NCBI GenBank assembly: GCA_963841635.1
Contig: CAWJDO010000003.1
Location: 1,302,001-1,366,000 of the forward strand
Source of the DNA: DASWZN01 sp963841635
GTDB taxonomy: Bacteria > Acidobacteriota > Terriglobia > Bryobacterales > Bryobacteraceae
Direction: 5' to 3'
DNA: 64,000 nucleotides
The notes beneath the pieces were generated by a model, which was not told the origin of the DNA, made no database searches, and saw only the letters and a list, made by a program, of their open reading frames with translations. Below are positions 34,934 through 46,398 of this stretch, piece by piece. The translations under genes were made by a program, and so were the position numbers. Within the stretch, counting starts at the first letter, position 1, and each line of letters begins with the position of its first letter.

Positions 34934-35817
34934 GTGGGTTCCCTCGGAAAAGCGCTGATCTGGACTGGCGCCGGTGTCGTGGCCGCCGTGGCCGCACTGG
35001 CCGGGATCGGTGGCGCGGTGTTGTGCGAGAACGCCCTACACCCAGTCAGGCGGGTGGTGGCGGCGCGGCCGGGCCTCGAGACCGTGACCATCCGCCAGCC
35101 GGGCGGCCCACGACTGGTCGCCTGGTTCCTCCGCCCGGCCGCCGGCAACGGCGGTTGCGTGATGATGCTGCACGGGATCGGCGACACGCGCGCCGCGGCT
35201 CTCGGCCTCGCCCCCATGTTTATCGAGAGGGGATATGCCGTGCTCCTGCCGGACAGCCGCGGCCACGGCTCGAGCGGCGGCCAAACCGTATCCTATGGCG
35301 CGACGGAGCGCTGGGACGTGATCGAGTGGACCCGCTGGCTGCGCGCGGCCGGCTGCCGGGAGATCTTCGGCCTGGGTGAATCGATGGGGGCCGCGATCCT
35401 GCTTCAGGCTGCCGCCGAACAGCCCGTTTTCCGCGCCATAGTGGCCGAGTGCCCCTTCGCGAGCTTGCGATGGGTTGCCGAAGACCGCGTCGTCCAGCGC
35501 CTCCCGGGGCCCCCGGCGTTCCGGCACACTGTGGCGCGTATTCTCGTGACCGCCGGGTTCTGGTACGCCCGCCTGCGCTACCACCTCGATCTCGATGCCG
35601 CCGCGCCGGTCAAAAGCGTCGAGCGGCTACGCACCCCGGTGCTTCTCATTGAGGGCTTGCGCGACAACAATGTCTCGCCCGCGCATGCCCGCGCCATCGC
35701 GGCGGCCGGCCGAAGCGTTACGCTGTGGCTGGTGCCCGGCGCTGGCCACACGGGTGCGGCGGCCGCCGACACCGAGGGCTTCAAGCGCAGGGTGCTGGGC
35801 TGGTTTCAGGCCGCTCG

Positions 35818-35821
<4 letters not shown>
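34934..35821 (+). CDS. alpha/beta hydrolase, membrane-anchored
   Basis: A 295-residue protein if started at GTG 34934 (AGGGGAG upstream); a TTG at 34874 would add 20 residues. One N-terminal hydrophobic helix (WTGAGVVAAVAALAGIGGAV) is followed by a serine hydrolase domain: LHGIGDTRAA, DSRGHGSSGG, the nucleophile elbow GLGESMGAA, a likely Asp in EGLRDNNVSP and a His in PGAGHTG. It resembles BAAT/FrsA-like or BEM46-like hydrolases. The stop overlaps that of the ABC ATPase by four bases, in convergent orientation. Confidence 0.8.
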
Positions 35822-36552
<731 letters not shown>

Positions 36553-36571
36553 CGCTCGTCCTCCTCCCCGA

Positions 36572-36605
36572 CGTCCGCTTGCTGATGCGCGCGGTTCGGT
36601 GCTGC
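36572..36605. repeat. family A repeat, half copy
   Basis: CGTCCGCTTGCTGATGCGCG and CGGTTCGGTGCTGC match the left half of the copies at 1901 and 2534. It sits in the 60-base gap between the adaptor and the ATPase and could lower read-through within the operon. Confidence 0.65.
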
Positions 36606-36613
36606 CCCGCGGT

Positions 36614-38035
36614 TCAGTCCGTCTTCGCGGCGACCTTGATCTCGTTGTTGACCTTGACCTTCGTCTCGTTACGAATGGTCCGGATCGCCTTGTAGCTGCC
36701 CGTGACGATCTCGTCTCCGTCCTTGAGGCCGCTGAGGACTTCGATATCGGTGGCTCCGGTAATTCCCGTATCCACCTTGCGGAAGACGGCCTTGCCGTTC
36801 GCGACCACAAAAACGCCTTGGATCTCCTCTTTCCGGGCCTTCTCCGCGGCCGGATCGGGCTTGCTTGCCGCCTGGACGCCGCCCTTTTTCTCCGGTTCCA
36901 GATCGCCCTTCTGGCGGACGGTCAGCGCCTGGATGGGAATCGTGAGCGCCGTCTTTCGTGTCGCGGTGGTGATCTTCGCCGTGGCGGACAGGCCGGGCCG
37001 GACTTCGTCGGGCGGATTGTCGAGCGCGAGCACGACCTTAAAGTCCTTCGCCTCCTGGCTCGAAATCGCGCTTTGGGAGGCCGCTTGGCCGGTCGAGCGC
37101 AGGATGGCCGTATTGCCGATCTCGGTCACGTGACCTTTGAAGGTCTTATTGGGGATGGCGTCGATGGTGATGTCGCCGGGCTGGCCCAACGCCACGTTGA
37201 CGATGTCGGTCTCATCCACCTTTACCTCGGCGGTGATCAGCGACATGTCGGCGATGGTCATGATGGTGCTGGCCGAGGAGTTCTGAATCCCGGGCACCAC
37301 CGTCTCGCCCACGCGCACGGGCAGGTTGGTGACAACGCCATCGAGCGGCGCGTAGGTGTTGTGCTTGCGCAGAATGTCGTCGAAGCGGGTCAGCATCGCC
37401 TTCCCTTGGGCGATGCGCTTCTCGGTGCCGACGAGTTGGGAGGCAGCCTGGGCCTGCTGCGCCTTCGCCTGGGCGACCCGGGCTTCGGCTTCGCGGACAG
37501 CGGCCTGCCGCGATTCGAAGGTGGTGCGGCGGCTGTCGAACTCCTGCTTCGCGATCAGCCTCTCTTCGAGCAGTTGCTGGCCACGGGCGAAATCGAGCTT
37601 GGATTGCTCCAGATCGGCCTTGCTGCGGTCCACGGTGGCCTGGGCGCTGATAAGGTTCTCGTCCGCGGCCTTCAGAGACGCCTCGGCGGAAGTGGTGTCC
37701 GCCTCGGCCGAATCCAGGCTGGCCTTCTGCGCGTTCACGTCGGCCTGGGGCTGTACGGACTCGAGCATCGCCAGGAGTTCGCCCTTGCGGACCCGGTCGC
37801 CTTCCTTGACCACGATCTGGGTGATGACGCCCTGGGCGTTCGCGCCGATGTTGATGTAATTCTTGGGCTTAATCTCGCCTGAGGCAGTGACGATAGAGGA
37901 CAGGTCCTGGCGCATAGCGCGCCCGGTCTGAACCTCGACGATCCCTCGCTTGCTGTAATTCACTCCCGCGATGGTTCCGCCGGCGACCACGATCACGACA
38001 ATCACACCGAGCCAAATCTTCCATTTCCGCTTCAC
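36614..38035 (-). CDS. MacA-like periplasmic adaptor (HlyD family)
   Basis: A 473-residue protein starting at GTG 38035 behind GGGAG. One N-terminal membrane helix (IWLGVIVVIVVAGGTIAGV) is followed by a lipoyl-like half (ANAQGVITQIVVKEGDRVRK). A long alpha hairpin runs from about residue 90 to 190, with many Ala, Gln and Glu. The second lipoyl half (YAPLDGVVTNLPVRVGETV) and beta-barrel and membrane-proximal domains follow. It links an inner-membrane ABC transporter to an outer-membrane channel. A Lys-rich insert lies near residue 385. The ATPase follows; the permease is missing from the window. Confidence 0.85.
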   Translation of the reverse strand: MKRKWKIWLGVIVVIVVAGGTIAGVNYSKRGIVEVQTGRAMRQDLSSIVTASGEIKPKNYINIGANAQGVITQIVVKEGDRVRKGELLAMLESVQPQADVNAQKASLDSAEADTTSAEASLKAADENLISAQATVDRSKADLEQSKLDFARGQQLLEERLIAKQEFDSRRTTFESRQAAVREAEARVAQAKAQQAQAASQLVGTEKRIAQGKAMLTRFDDILRKHNTYAPLDGVVTNLPVRVGETVVPGIQNSSASTIMTIADMSLITAEVKVDETDIVNVALGQPGDITIDAIPNKTFKGHVTEIGNTAILRSTGQAASQSAISSQEAKDFKVVLALDNPPDEVRPGLSATAKITTATRKTALTIPIQALTVRQKGDLEPEKKGGVQAASKPDPAAEKARKEEIQGVFVVANGKAVFRKVDTGITGATDIEVLSGLKDGDEIVTGSYKAIRTIRNETKVKVNNEIKVAAKTD

Positions 38036-38138
38036 GCAAGAGCTCCCTATCCGTAGACGATGATGGCACCCAATTTGTTCACAGAATACAATTGTAGCGC
38101 CGCAGAACCGTGGAGAGGACCTGCGGGTCCTTGATCCT

Positions 38139-38181
38139 GGCGCAGACTCTCGGTCTGCCGCGTCGAGACTCTCTCGACGCG
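38139..38181. repeat. double-hairpin repeat, family B layout with different stems
   Basis: GGCGCAGACTCTCGGTCTGC followed by CGCGTCGAGACTCTCTCGACGCG: two adjacent stems with CTCT-type loops. Neither stem matches the sequence of the other copies, yet both pair well. Confidence 0.65.
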
Positions 38182-38315
38182 AAAAACGGCCTCGACACGA
38201 ATGTCGGGGCGGCAGGCGGGAGTGCCCGGCGGGAGTGCCTGCGCCACAAAACGCAGAAGGCCTAGCGTAGTGCTTCGCAAATCTCGAGCAGCGTGACTGG
38301 CAGAAGCCCAGTGGT

Positions 38316-38362
38316 GGGACAGGCACGAATTTCGCAAGGGCGGCGAAATTCGAGCCAGTCCC
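38316..38362. repeat. 20-bp inverted repeat
   Basis: GGGACAGGCACGAATTTCGC and GCGAAATTCGAGCCAGTCCC pair at 18 of 20 positions around a seven-base loop. Together with the element at 38139 it fills the 375-base gap between the adaptor gene and the DUF697-like gene, where no gene is seen. Confidence 0.75.
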
Positions 38363-38410
38363 GGGCTTGCCGCCAATTCCGATGGGCGACAGAGTTTACG
38401 GCGCACTAAC

Positions 38411-39283
38411 CTAGCCCCCGATGGCGGTCGGGCCGTGTCTCTTCGCGGCGTCCACCACCGAGTTAACGATCGCGCGGCCGCGCTCGAGCGCCTGTTCGTA
38501 AATCCGCCGCCGCTCCTCGCGCGTGAGACCATAGCCGATGCGGTAGAAGCGCTCGAGGCCGACCCCCACCGTGTAGGTCCCGGCGTAGGCGATCGCGGCT
38601 TTCGGAATCAGCCCGCCGCCGAAGGGGATCTTGCCAATCAGTTCGCGTGCCAGCGCGCGCCAACCGAACGCGCCCGCCACGATCCCCGCGATCTGCGCCC
38701 GTTGCTCCCGGTAGCCGACGTCCTGGTCGCTCGCCCCGGCGATCAGGAACGCCATGCGCACCTGGTTCATGGTCAGAACGGCGGTGTCGGAAGCGAACTC
38801 GCCGGCCGCCCAAGGCAACTCGATAAGGCTTGGGACCACGTCCGGCAGCGCCGTCAGCAGGCAGAAGAAGGCGTTTTCCCGGGAAATCCCTTTGACGATT
38901 TTCCCGATGACGGGCCTGCGAAACGCGCGGAAGTTGCGCGCCAGGGCGAGCCGCAGATCCTCGCGGCGCTCCACGATCTCGCGAACCGTGCGCTCCGGAT
39001 CGGCCGGATCGAAGCGGAAGGCATCCCGCGGCGCCAGCAGTTCGCTCTCGCACAAGACCAGGTCGAAGCCGGCCGCCCCATCCTCGCCATCCACCAGGTG
39101 TTCGATCTCGGCCCTCGGAGTCTCCGGCGATGGAGGTGCGAGGAGTCCGTTGAGCGCCGCGAACCCCGCGCTAGTCGAAGCGACCAACCCGATCCGGAGC
39201 CGCCGGTCCGTCATCTCGCGCACCTGGGCGGGATTCAGGCTCCGGAATCCGGTCTTGATCTGGGCGTAAATCTCGCTGGCCAT
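38411..39283 (-). CDS. DUF697-like membrane-associated protein
   Basis: A 290-residue protein. The middle and C-terminal parts (TVLTMNQVRMAFLIAGASDQ, IAGIVAGAFGWRALARELIG, GGLIPKAAIAYAGTYTVGVG) match the helical, weakly hydrophobic DUF697/YcjF pattern. The N-terminus (RRLRIGLVASTSAGFAALNG) looks like a nucleotide- or GTPase-related strand but lacks a P loop. Function unknown. Its start overlaps the end of the upstream gene by 113 bases. Confidence 0.6.
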   Translation of the reverse strand: MASEIYAQIKTGFRSLNPAQVREMTDRRLRIGLVASTSAGFAALNGLLAPPSPETPRAEIEHLVDGEDGAAGFDLVLCESELLAPRDAFRFDPADPERTVREIVERREDLRLALARNFRAFRRPVIGKIVKGISRENAFFCLLTALPDVVPSLIELPWAAGEFASDTAVLTMNQVRMAFLIAGASDQDVGYREQRAQIAGIVAGAFGWRALARELIGKIPFGGGLIPKAAIAYAGTYTVGVGLERFYRIGYGLTREERRRIYEQALERGRAIVNSVVDAAKRHGPTAIGG

Positions 39284-40802
39284 ACTCCCCTGCGAGGGGC
39301 CGCTGGGCGCCCCGCGCCCGGAACATCACGCTCACCCTCTCCCGCCATTCTACCCCCAGCCCGATGCGCTCCACCTCAATCCCAGGCGCGAAGTACTTCA
39401 GCACGGTCTCAGTCTGGGGATGGAATTCGAGCGACGGCGCCACCAGCAGGAGGCGCGGCCACTCGCGGCTCAGCGGAATGCCCGGGAAGTACCCCTGGCG
39501 CGTAAACTCGCCCCGCTCGGCGTGCCAGCGCACCCGCATCCAGTAGTCGAGAGCCTGCAACGGCAGGTGTATATCCTCGGTCGCTTTCAGCTCGAGCACC
39601 GCCAGGCGGCCCCCCCGCTCCGCCGCCAGCAGATCCATGACGCCGCGGTCGCCGCCGGCCACCGCGGGCACCTGCCCGTAGACTGGCTCGGCGTACAGGG
39701 AGGCATCGATCTCCTCCAGGTTGGCCCGGACCTGGGACTCGAGCCAGGCCTCGGCATGCAGGCGCCAGATGGGATTCTCCCGCTGGGCGGAGCCAGGCGC
39801 TCGCAGATGGGCAATCTGGCGGGCCAACTCCTCAGCCTCGGCGATGTTCGCGTCCCGCGCCGCCGTCCTGTGTTCCAGCCCGAACAGCAGATCGCTGGCC
39901 GTGGCCCGCGCGAACTCGAGGCCGCGAACGCGCAGGCTGAGGGAGCCGTCCTGGCGTGGGATACGCTCGACAAAAGGCAGCGCCGAGAGGCGCTCCACCC
40001 ACCCGGCGACCAGCTCTGGCCGTTGGGGCGCCAGGCTGGCGCAATTGTCGAGACTAGTCGCCAGGTTGCCATAGTCGGCGGGATCCAGTCGGTCCTCGTA
40101 GCCATCCGCCGTGTACACGAACGCCGCGAACTGCGCCGCACGCGGATTCAAGCAGGAAAGTTTGAGGCAAACCGGCCCGGCTTCGGCCTGAGGAAGGAAG
40201 AGCGCGAGCCCCTCAACGGTGACTCGCCTCTCCCTCTTTCGCAGGTAGTCCAGCCAGATTAAACCGAACGTCAGGACACTACCGGTACCGCCCGGGGGAG
40301 AGGCGATCGCAGCCCAACCCGAGCCGCCCTTGCGAACCAGGGCGCGGGGATAGGCCGGCGACAGGCTCTCCTCCAGGTTCGATTCGGTGCTCAGCTCCAC
40401 CAGGCGCCACTCCGGAAACTGCCGCCGCAAGGCCCGCCGGAACTCCTCACGGAACACCAGGCGGGGCGCCCGGCGCACGGCGGCCGGTCCCGCACGAGCG
40501 ACATCCTGGAGCGTGATGCGGCCCTCGATGCCTCCGAAACGCTCGATGACAAGCTCCAGCCTTCCGGTCCTTTCCTCCTGCACTCCGACGATCCGGCGCG
40601 CTAGGTTTCTCCTTTCATCCCATACTTGTATGAGCAGGCGGCTGCCATGCCACTCGAGCGCGTAGGTGCCTTCGGTCAGCAGAAAACGGTCCTCCCCGGG
40701 CTCGATCAGGGCAGGCTGGCGCGCCACCCCCAGGAAGCGCCGGATAGCAGCCTCGGCCGATGCTGCCCCGTCCAGGCGCAGGTCGGCTGCGTTTTTGGGC
40801 AT
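39171..40802 (-). CDS. PD-(D/E)XK-like protein of unknown role
   Basis: A 543-residue protein from ATG 40802. Most of it is unfamiliar. Residues ~405-440 read GDRGVMDLLAAERGGRLAV then LELKATEDIHLPLQALDYW, the D...ExK core of PD-(D/E)XK nucleases. QALDYW is the usual helix after it. The last ~38 residues overlap the start of the next gene and look non-native, so a natural stop may have been lost. A role in DNA repair or defence is possible but unsupported by the neighbours. Confidence 0.6.
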   Translation of the reverse strand: MPKNAADLRLDGAASAEAAIRRFLGVARQPALIEPGEDRFLLTEGTYALEWHGSRLLIQVWDERRNLARRIVGVQEERTGRLELVIERFGGIEGRITLQDVARAGPAAVRRAPRLVFREEFRRALRRQFPEWRLVELSTESNLEESLSPAYPRALVRKGGSGWAAIASPPGGTGSVLTFGLIWLDYLRKRERRVTVEGLALFLPQAEAGPVCLKLSCLNPRAAQFAAFVYTADGYEDRLDPADYGNLATSLDNCASLAPQRPELVAGWVERLSALPFVERIPRQDGSLSLRVRGLEFARATASDLLFGLEHRTAARDANIAEAEELARQIAHLRAPGSAQRENPIWRLHAEAWLESQVRANLEEIDASLYAEPVYGQVPAVAGGDRGVMDLLAAERGGRLAVLELKATEDIHLPLQALDYWMRVRWHAERGEFTRQGYFPGIPLSREWPRLLLVAPSLEFHPQTETVLKYFAPGIEVERIGLGVEWRERVSVMFRARGAQRPLAGEYGQRDLRPDQDRIPEPESRPGARDDGPAAPDRVGRFD

Positions 40803-41007
40803 TCAAGACGTTGGTGGCCGCGCCCGACGGCGCTTCTCTAGCGGAGTTGGCACCGGCAGGGAGGCTGCGCCTGGCGCCAGGCCTGCCGGACCTAGTTAAC
40901 GTTATGGTACTTCCCCCCCGCAACTGTCCCCGCATTTTCCACGTTCGACCTAAGCGATGTGCGGGTATAATCAGCGGGAAGTTAAAACCTTAAGTCTGAG
41001 GTGGTGC

Positions 41008-41211
41008 ATGGCGAATTCGAAGTCGAACCCGAAACGGTGGTACTTGGTAATGTACTTGTGCATTATCTTGTCGTTCTGGGTGTTTATCGCAGGTCCGAGA
41101 CTCGGCTACAACGCGGAGGCCGCGCGTGGCATAGCGCTCCTCATTGGCGTCTGGGCTCCGGTGATGGCCATATTTGGCGTGCGGGCTGAACTGCTGGCCA
41201 AGAAGGACTAA
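41008..41211 (+). CDS. small membrane protein, two helices
   Basis: A 67-residue protein from ATG 41008 behind GAGGTGG. Two hydrophobic segments (YLVMYLCIILSFWVFIAG and ARGIALLIGVWAPVMAIFG) lie between a basic start and a KKD tail. Family unknown. The gap of about 200 bases before it contains only C-rich sequence. Confidence 0.55.
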   Translation: MANSKSNPKRWYLVMYLCIILSFWVFIAGPRLGYNAEAARGIALLIGVWAPVMAIFGVRAELLAKKD

Positions 41212-41265
41212 TCTTTTTCGAGAGCGGCTACCGGCACCCGTCCGTATGCGCCATGATATAGGGTC

Positions 41266-41931
41266 ATGCTGCGTGATCGGATGGAGAGGGTGGAGGCGCG
41301 CATACGTGCGTCCGCCAGCCGTGCCGGGCGCCGCCGCGAGGAGATCACGCTCCTTGCCGTCACAAAGACCTTCCCAGCCGAAGTGATCGCTGAGTCCTAC
41401 GCGCTCGGGCTGCGGGACTTCGGTGAGAACTACGTCCAGGAATTCGAGGCCAAAGCCCTGCCCTGCGCCATGCCGGGCGCACGTTTTCACCTCATCGGCC
41501 ACTTGCAGGCCAACAAAAGCAACCGCGCCGCCGAGTTGTTCGATGTGATCCAGACGGTTGATTCCGCGCGCCTGGCCCGGCGTCTGAACGACGCCCCTCG
41601 CCGGCGCGCCCAGCCGCTCGAGGTCCTGATTGAGGTCAAGCTCTCCGTGGAATCCGCCAAGAGTGGCGTGGAACCGGAGCAGGTAGCCGCACTGGCCGAT
41701 GCCCTGGCGGCCCTTCCGAATCTGCGCCTGACGGGTTTGATGACCATGCCGCCGTGGTCCGACGAACCGGAAACCTCGCGGCCCTTTTTCCGCCGCCTGC
41801 GCGAGCTGGCCACCAGCATCGGCCTGCCGCGGATCTCCATGGGCATGTCGCACGACTTCGAGGTGGCCATCGAAGAGGGCGCCACCATGGTGCGCGTGGG
41901 CACGGCGCTATTCGGGACTCGAGAGCCGTGA
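41266..41931 (+). CDS. yggS: YggS/PLPBP family PLP homeostasis protein
   Basis: A 221-residue protein. LLAVTKTFPAEVI holds the PLP lysine (Lys34), GENYVQEFEAK and FHLIGHLQANKSN are family signatures, and SMGMSHDFEVAIEEGATMVR followed by VGTALFG closes the barrel. The fold is that of an alanine racemase N-domain without racemase activity; it buffers free PLP. Its stop overlaps the next start (GTGA). Confidence 0.92.
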   Translation: MLRDRMERVEARIRASASRAGRRREEITLLAVTKTFPAEVIAESYALGLRDFGENYVQEFEAKALPCAMPGARFHLIGHLQANKSNRAAELFDVIQTVDSARLARRLNDAPRRRAQPLEVLIEVKLSVESAKSGVEPEQVAALADALAALPNLRLTGLMTMPPWSDEPETSRPFFRRLRELATSIGLPRISMGMSHDFEVAIEEGATMVRVGTALFGTREP

Positions 41932-43079
41932 CCGTCGGCTTCTTCTCGCCGCTGCCGCCGGCCCGCACCGGCGTGGCCGACTACTCGGCGGCACTGCTCG
42001 AGGTTCTGAGCGAGCGCTGCGACGTCAGGGTGGGCTACAGCAAGGCCGGCGTGTGCCTTTACCACGTCGGGAACAATCCTCTGCACGCCGAAATCTACCG
42101 GCAGGCGCTGGCCCGGCCGGGAGTCGTGGTCCTTCACGACGCCGTTCTGCACCACCTTCTTCTGGGGTGCCTCGACCGCCAGGCCTACATCGAGGAGTTC
42201 GTCTACAACTACGGAGAGTTTGAGCGCGGCCTCGCCGCCGAGCTTTGGGACGGGCGCGGCCGCTCGGCGCTCGACCCCCGATACTACGAACGCGCGCTGG
42301 TGCGCCGCATCGCCGAGGTATCGCGCGCGGTAGTGGTTCACAATCCGGCTGCCGCGCGGATCGTGCGCGAGCACGCTCCCGGGGCGCGCGTGGTCGAGAT
42401 CCCGCACCTGTTTGCGCCCGCGTGTGGGGCGGACCCCCTGGTCCGCGGCCGACGCCCTCGTCGGCCCGGGCCGAGTGAAGAGCGGGTCCAGGGGGACCCG
42501 CGCGAACCAGGGGGTCCGCCCCACACGCAACACCCATTTCTGTTCGGGGTATTCGGACACCTGCGCGGATCGAAGAGGATCCCTTCCATCCTGCGTGCCT
42601 TCGAGCGCGTGCGCAGCTCGGGCGCCGCCGCCAGGCTGGTGGTGGCCGGCGATTTTGTCTCGAGAGACATCGAGTCCGCGCTTGCTCCCATGTTCGCCGC
42701 ACCGGGCGTCACGCGCACGCCGTATCTCCCCGCAGCCGGGTTCCAGAGCCTCGCGGCGGACGTGGACGCCTGCATCAGCCTGCGCAACCCATCGGCCGGA
42801 GAAACATCGGGGATCGGCATCCGCCTCATGGGGATCGGCAAGCCGGTGCTGGTGAGCGCGGCCGAAGAAGTGTCCCGTTTCCCCGAGAACGCCGTCATAC
42901 GAATTGACCGGGGACTTGCGCAAGAGCCGCAACTGGTTGAATATATGATGTGGCTCGTCGAGCACCCCGAGAGGGCCCGGCAGATCGGCGCCCGCGCGGC
43001 CGCCTACATCGCGGCGTACCATGCGCCCGATCTGGTCGCGCTCCGCTATTTCGAATTGCTCTCATCCTGCTGCCGCTGA
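41928..43079 (+). CDS. GT-B type glycosyltransferase with a repeat-derived insert
   Basis: A 383-residue protein from GTG 41928. VGFFSPLPPARTGVADYSAA at the start is the usual N-terminus of GT4-like transferases. FGVFGHLRGSKRIPSILRAF and later GETSGIGIRLMGIGKPVLVS give the donor-binding half. Between HLFAP and HPFLFGVFG lie about 36 residues (CGADPLVRGRRPRRPG ... GGPPHT) encoded by a palindromic repeat; the frame stays open. Overlaps both yggS and the following hydrolase. The sugar and acceptor cannot be read. Confidence 0.8.
   Translation: MTVGFFSPLPPARTGVADYSAALLEVLSERCDVRVGYSKAGVCLYHVGNNPLHAEIYRQALARPGVVVLHDAVLHHLLLGCLDRQAYIEEFVYNYGEFERGLAAELWDGRGRSALDPRYYERALVRRIAEVSRAVVVHNPAAARIVREHAPGARVVEIPHLFAPACGADPLVRGRRPRRPGPSEERVQGDPREPGGPPHTQHPFLFGVFGHLRGSKRIPSILRAFERVRSSGAAARLVVAGDFVSRDIESALAPMFAAPGVTRTPYLPAAGFQSLAADVDACISLRNPSAGETSGIGIRLMGIGKPVLVSAAEEVSRFPENAVIRIDRGLAQEPQLVEYMMWLVEHPERARQIGARAAAYIAAYHAPDLVALRYFELLSSCCR
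42420..42528. repeat. palindromic element inserted in a coding region
   Basis: A perfect 23-bp inverted repeat, starting GCGTGTGGGGCGGACCCCCT on the left (42420-42442) and pairing with 42506-42528, encloses 63 bases. The left side also folds as two short stems (GCGGACC-CCCT-GGTCCGC and GGCCGACG-CCCT-CGTCGGCC), the family B layout. It is translated inside the glycosyltransferase. Confidence 0.85.
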
Positions 43080-44860
43080 CGGCCGCGGCCGGTGCCCAGC
43101 CGCACGGGCCCGTCCCGGTCCGCATCGTCGAGCAGTTCGACGTGCTGGTCCCCATGCGCGACGGCATTGACCTGGTGGCCAACGTCTTCCGCCCGGAGGG
43201 GAACGCGCGCCTTCCCACGATCCTGATTCGCACGCCGTACGGCAAGGGCTCCGCGCTCAGGCCCAACTACCGGGCTTTCGTCGAGCACGGCTACGCTTTG
43301 GTGGTGGAGGACGTGCGCGGCCGCTACAAGTCCGAGGGCGTCTTCGACCCGCTGCGCCAGGAGGTGGCCGACGGCGAGGACACGCTGAGTTGGATCGCGC
43401 ACCAGGACTGGTCGAACCGGCGCGTTGGCATGACCGGCGCGTCGTATCTCGGCATCACGCAGTGGAAGGCGGCGCTCTCCGACAGCCCTTACCTGAAAGC
43501 GATTTTCCCGATCGTGGCGGGCTGCGACGACTATGTCGACCGCTTCTACTCGCGCGGAGGCGCGCTCAAGCTCGGCCACCGGCTGGAGTGGATCGCGGAG
43601 AATTTCCGCACCCCGGGATTCAAACCCGACTTTAATCGATTCGTGCTGGAGATGCCGCTCCGCAATGCCGATCGGATGGCCTCCGGCCGCAGCGTCGGGT
43701 TCTTCCAACAGGCACTGGACCATCCCTCCTACGACACCTTCTGGAAGTCCGTCAGCACCCGCGAGGAACTCGACCGCGTGCGCGTCCCGGTCTTCGCCGC
43801 GGCAGGCTGGTACGACAACTTCGCCCAGAGCGACCTGGAGGCCTTCAGCATCCTACGGCGCAAAGGGCGCATCTGCCGCCTGATCGTAGGTCCGTGGCCG
43901 CACGACCTCTTTTATCATTTTTCGAACGCGGACTTCGGGCCGGAATCGAGAGCGCCGCTTCGCCAGATTCAGCTCGACTGGTTCGACCGATGGCTCCGGC
44001 CCACAGGCGCCGTGCGCGGGTCCTCAGATGACGCCGAAGCGCCGTTGAAGATCTTCGTCATGGGCGCCAATCGCTGGCGCGACGAGCGGGAGTGGCCGCT
44101 GGCGCGCGCCGTGACGACGCCCTTCTTTCTGGCCAGCCGCGGTAAAGGCAACACGCTCGCCGGCAACGGCCGTCTGGAATCGCGGCAGTCGCGGCGGGGA
44201 ACGCCCGACCGCTTCGTCTACGATCCCGCGGATCCGGTGCCGACCGCCGGCGGCAACGTCTGCTGCAACCCCATGCGGATGCCCTGGGGTCCCCGGGATC
44301 AGCGGGATGGCGAGCAGCGCCGCGACGTTCTGGTCTACAGCACCGCGCCGCTCAAACAGCCGGTCGAAGTCACCGGGCCGGTGCGGGTGGTCTTGTATGT
44401 GTCCACGAGCGCGCCGGACACCGACTTCACCGCCAAGCTGGTGGACGTCTCGCCGGATGGCGGCGCGATCAACCTTTGCGACGGCATCCTGCGGCTGCGT
44501 TATCGCGATTCGCTCGAACGGCCGGCGCCGGCGCAACCGGGCCACGTTTATCCGATCACCATCGACGCCGGGGTCACCAGCAATGAATTCGGCCGGGGCC
44601 ACCGCATCCGGCTGGAGGTTTCGAGCAGCAATTTCCCGCACTACGATCGCAACCCCAACACCGGCCGCACCGTGGCGGACGAGAAGGAAGTGCGCCGGGC
44701 GTTCCAAACGGTTTACCACGACCGCTTGCGCCCTTCGCAGTTGCTCCTGCCGGTGATTCCGGAGGGCGCGGCGCCGGCTATCGCCCATCTTGCGGCTCCC
44801 CCGCCGGGGGTCCCGCCGGTCCCGCACCGCGAAGTAACGCCAGTTGCGCTACGGCGCTGA
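42950..44860 (+). CDS. CocE/NonD family hydrolase, exported
   Basis: Up to 636 residues. The only standard in-frame start is GTG 42950, which overlaps the glycosyltransferase by 130 bases and gives a long basic N-region before the signal helix (LFRIALILLPLTAAAGAQ). A non-standard start near 43057 is possible. The catalytic domain shows MRDGIDLVANVFRP, VVEDVRGRYKSEG and the nucleophile elbow MTGASYLGIT. A likely His appears in GPWPHDLF, and the C-terminal jelly-roll (EVTGPVRVVLYVSTSAPDTD) is normal for X-Pro dipeptidyl peptidase/cocaine esterase relatives. It cleaves esters or peptides outside the cytoplasm. Confidence 0.85.
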   Translation: MARRAPREGPADRRPRGRLHRGVPCARSGRAPLFRIALILLPLTAAAGAQPHGPVPVRIVEQFDVLVPMRDGIDLVANVFRPEGNARLPTILIRTPYGKGSALRPNYRAFVEHGYALVVEDVRGRYKSEGVFDPLRQEVADGEDTLSWIAHQDWSNRRVGMTGASYLGITQWKAALSDSPYLKAIFPIVAGCDDYVDRFYSRGGALKLGHRLEWIAENFRTPGFKPDFNRFVLEMPLRNADRMASGRSVGFFQQALDHPSYDTFWKSVSTREELDRVRVPVFAAAGWYDNFAQSDLEAFSILRRKGRICRLIVGPWPHDLFYHFSNADFGPESRAPLRQIQLDWFDRWLRPTGAVRGSSDDAEAPLKIFVMGANRWRDEREWPLARAVTTPFFLASRGKGNTLAGNGRLESRQSRRGTPDRFVYDPADPVPTAGGNVCCNPMRMPWGPRDQRDGEQRRDVLVYSTAPLKQPVEVTGPVRVVLYVSTSAPDTDFTAKLVDVSPDGGAINLCDGILRLRYRDSLERPAPAQPGHVYPITIDAGVTSNEFGRGHRIRLEVSSSNFPHYDRNPNTGRTVADEKEVRRAFQTVYHDRLRPSQLLLPVIPEGAAPAIAHLAAPPPGVPPVPHREVTPVALRR

Positions 44861-44901
44861 CGGCGGCCGTCTGTTTTGAGATAATGAAATCTGCTCACGC
44901 A

Positions 44902-46224
<1,323 letters not shown>

Positions 46225-46398
46225 CGCTTGTTAACCTCGTTTGCAATTCAACCCAGTCGGCCAGCATCTCGGAGCGATAGCGCACCAGGGAGCCGAGTTT
46301 CACGAAAGGCGGACCCGTCTTGCGGCTGCGCCAATTCGCCAGCGTTTGCTCGGGCACCTTGAGCAGCGCGGCCACCTGTTCGGCACTGAGAAGCTCAG

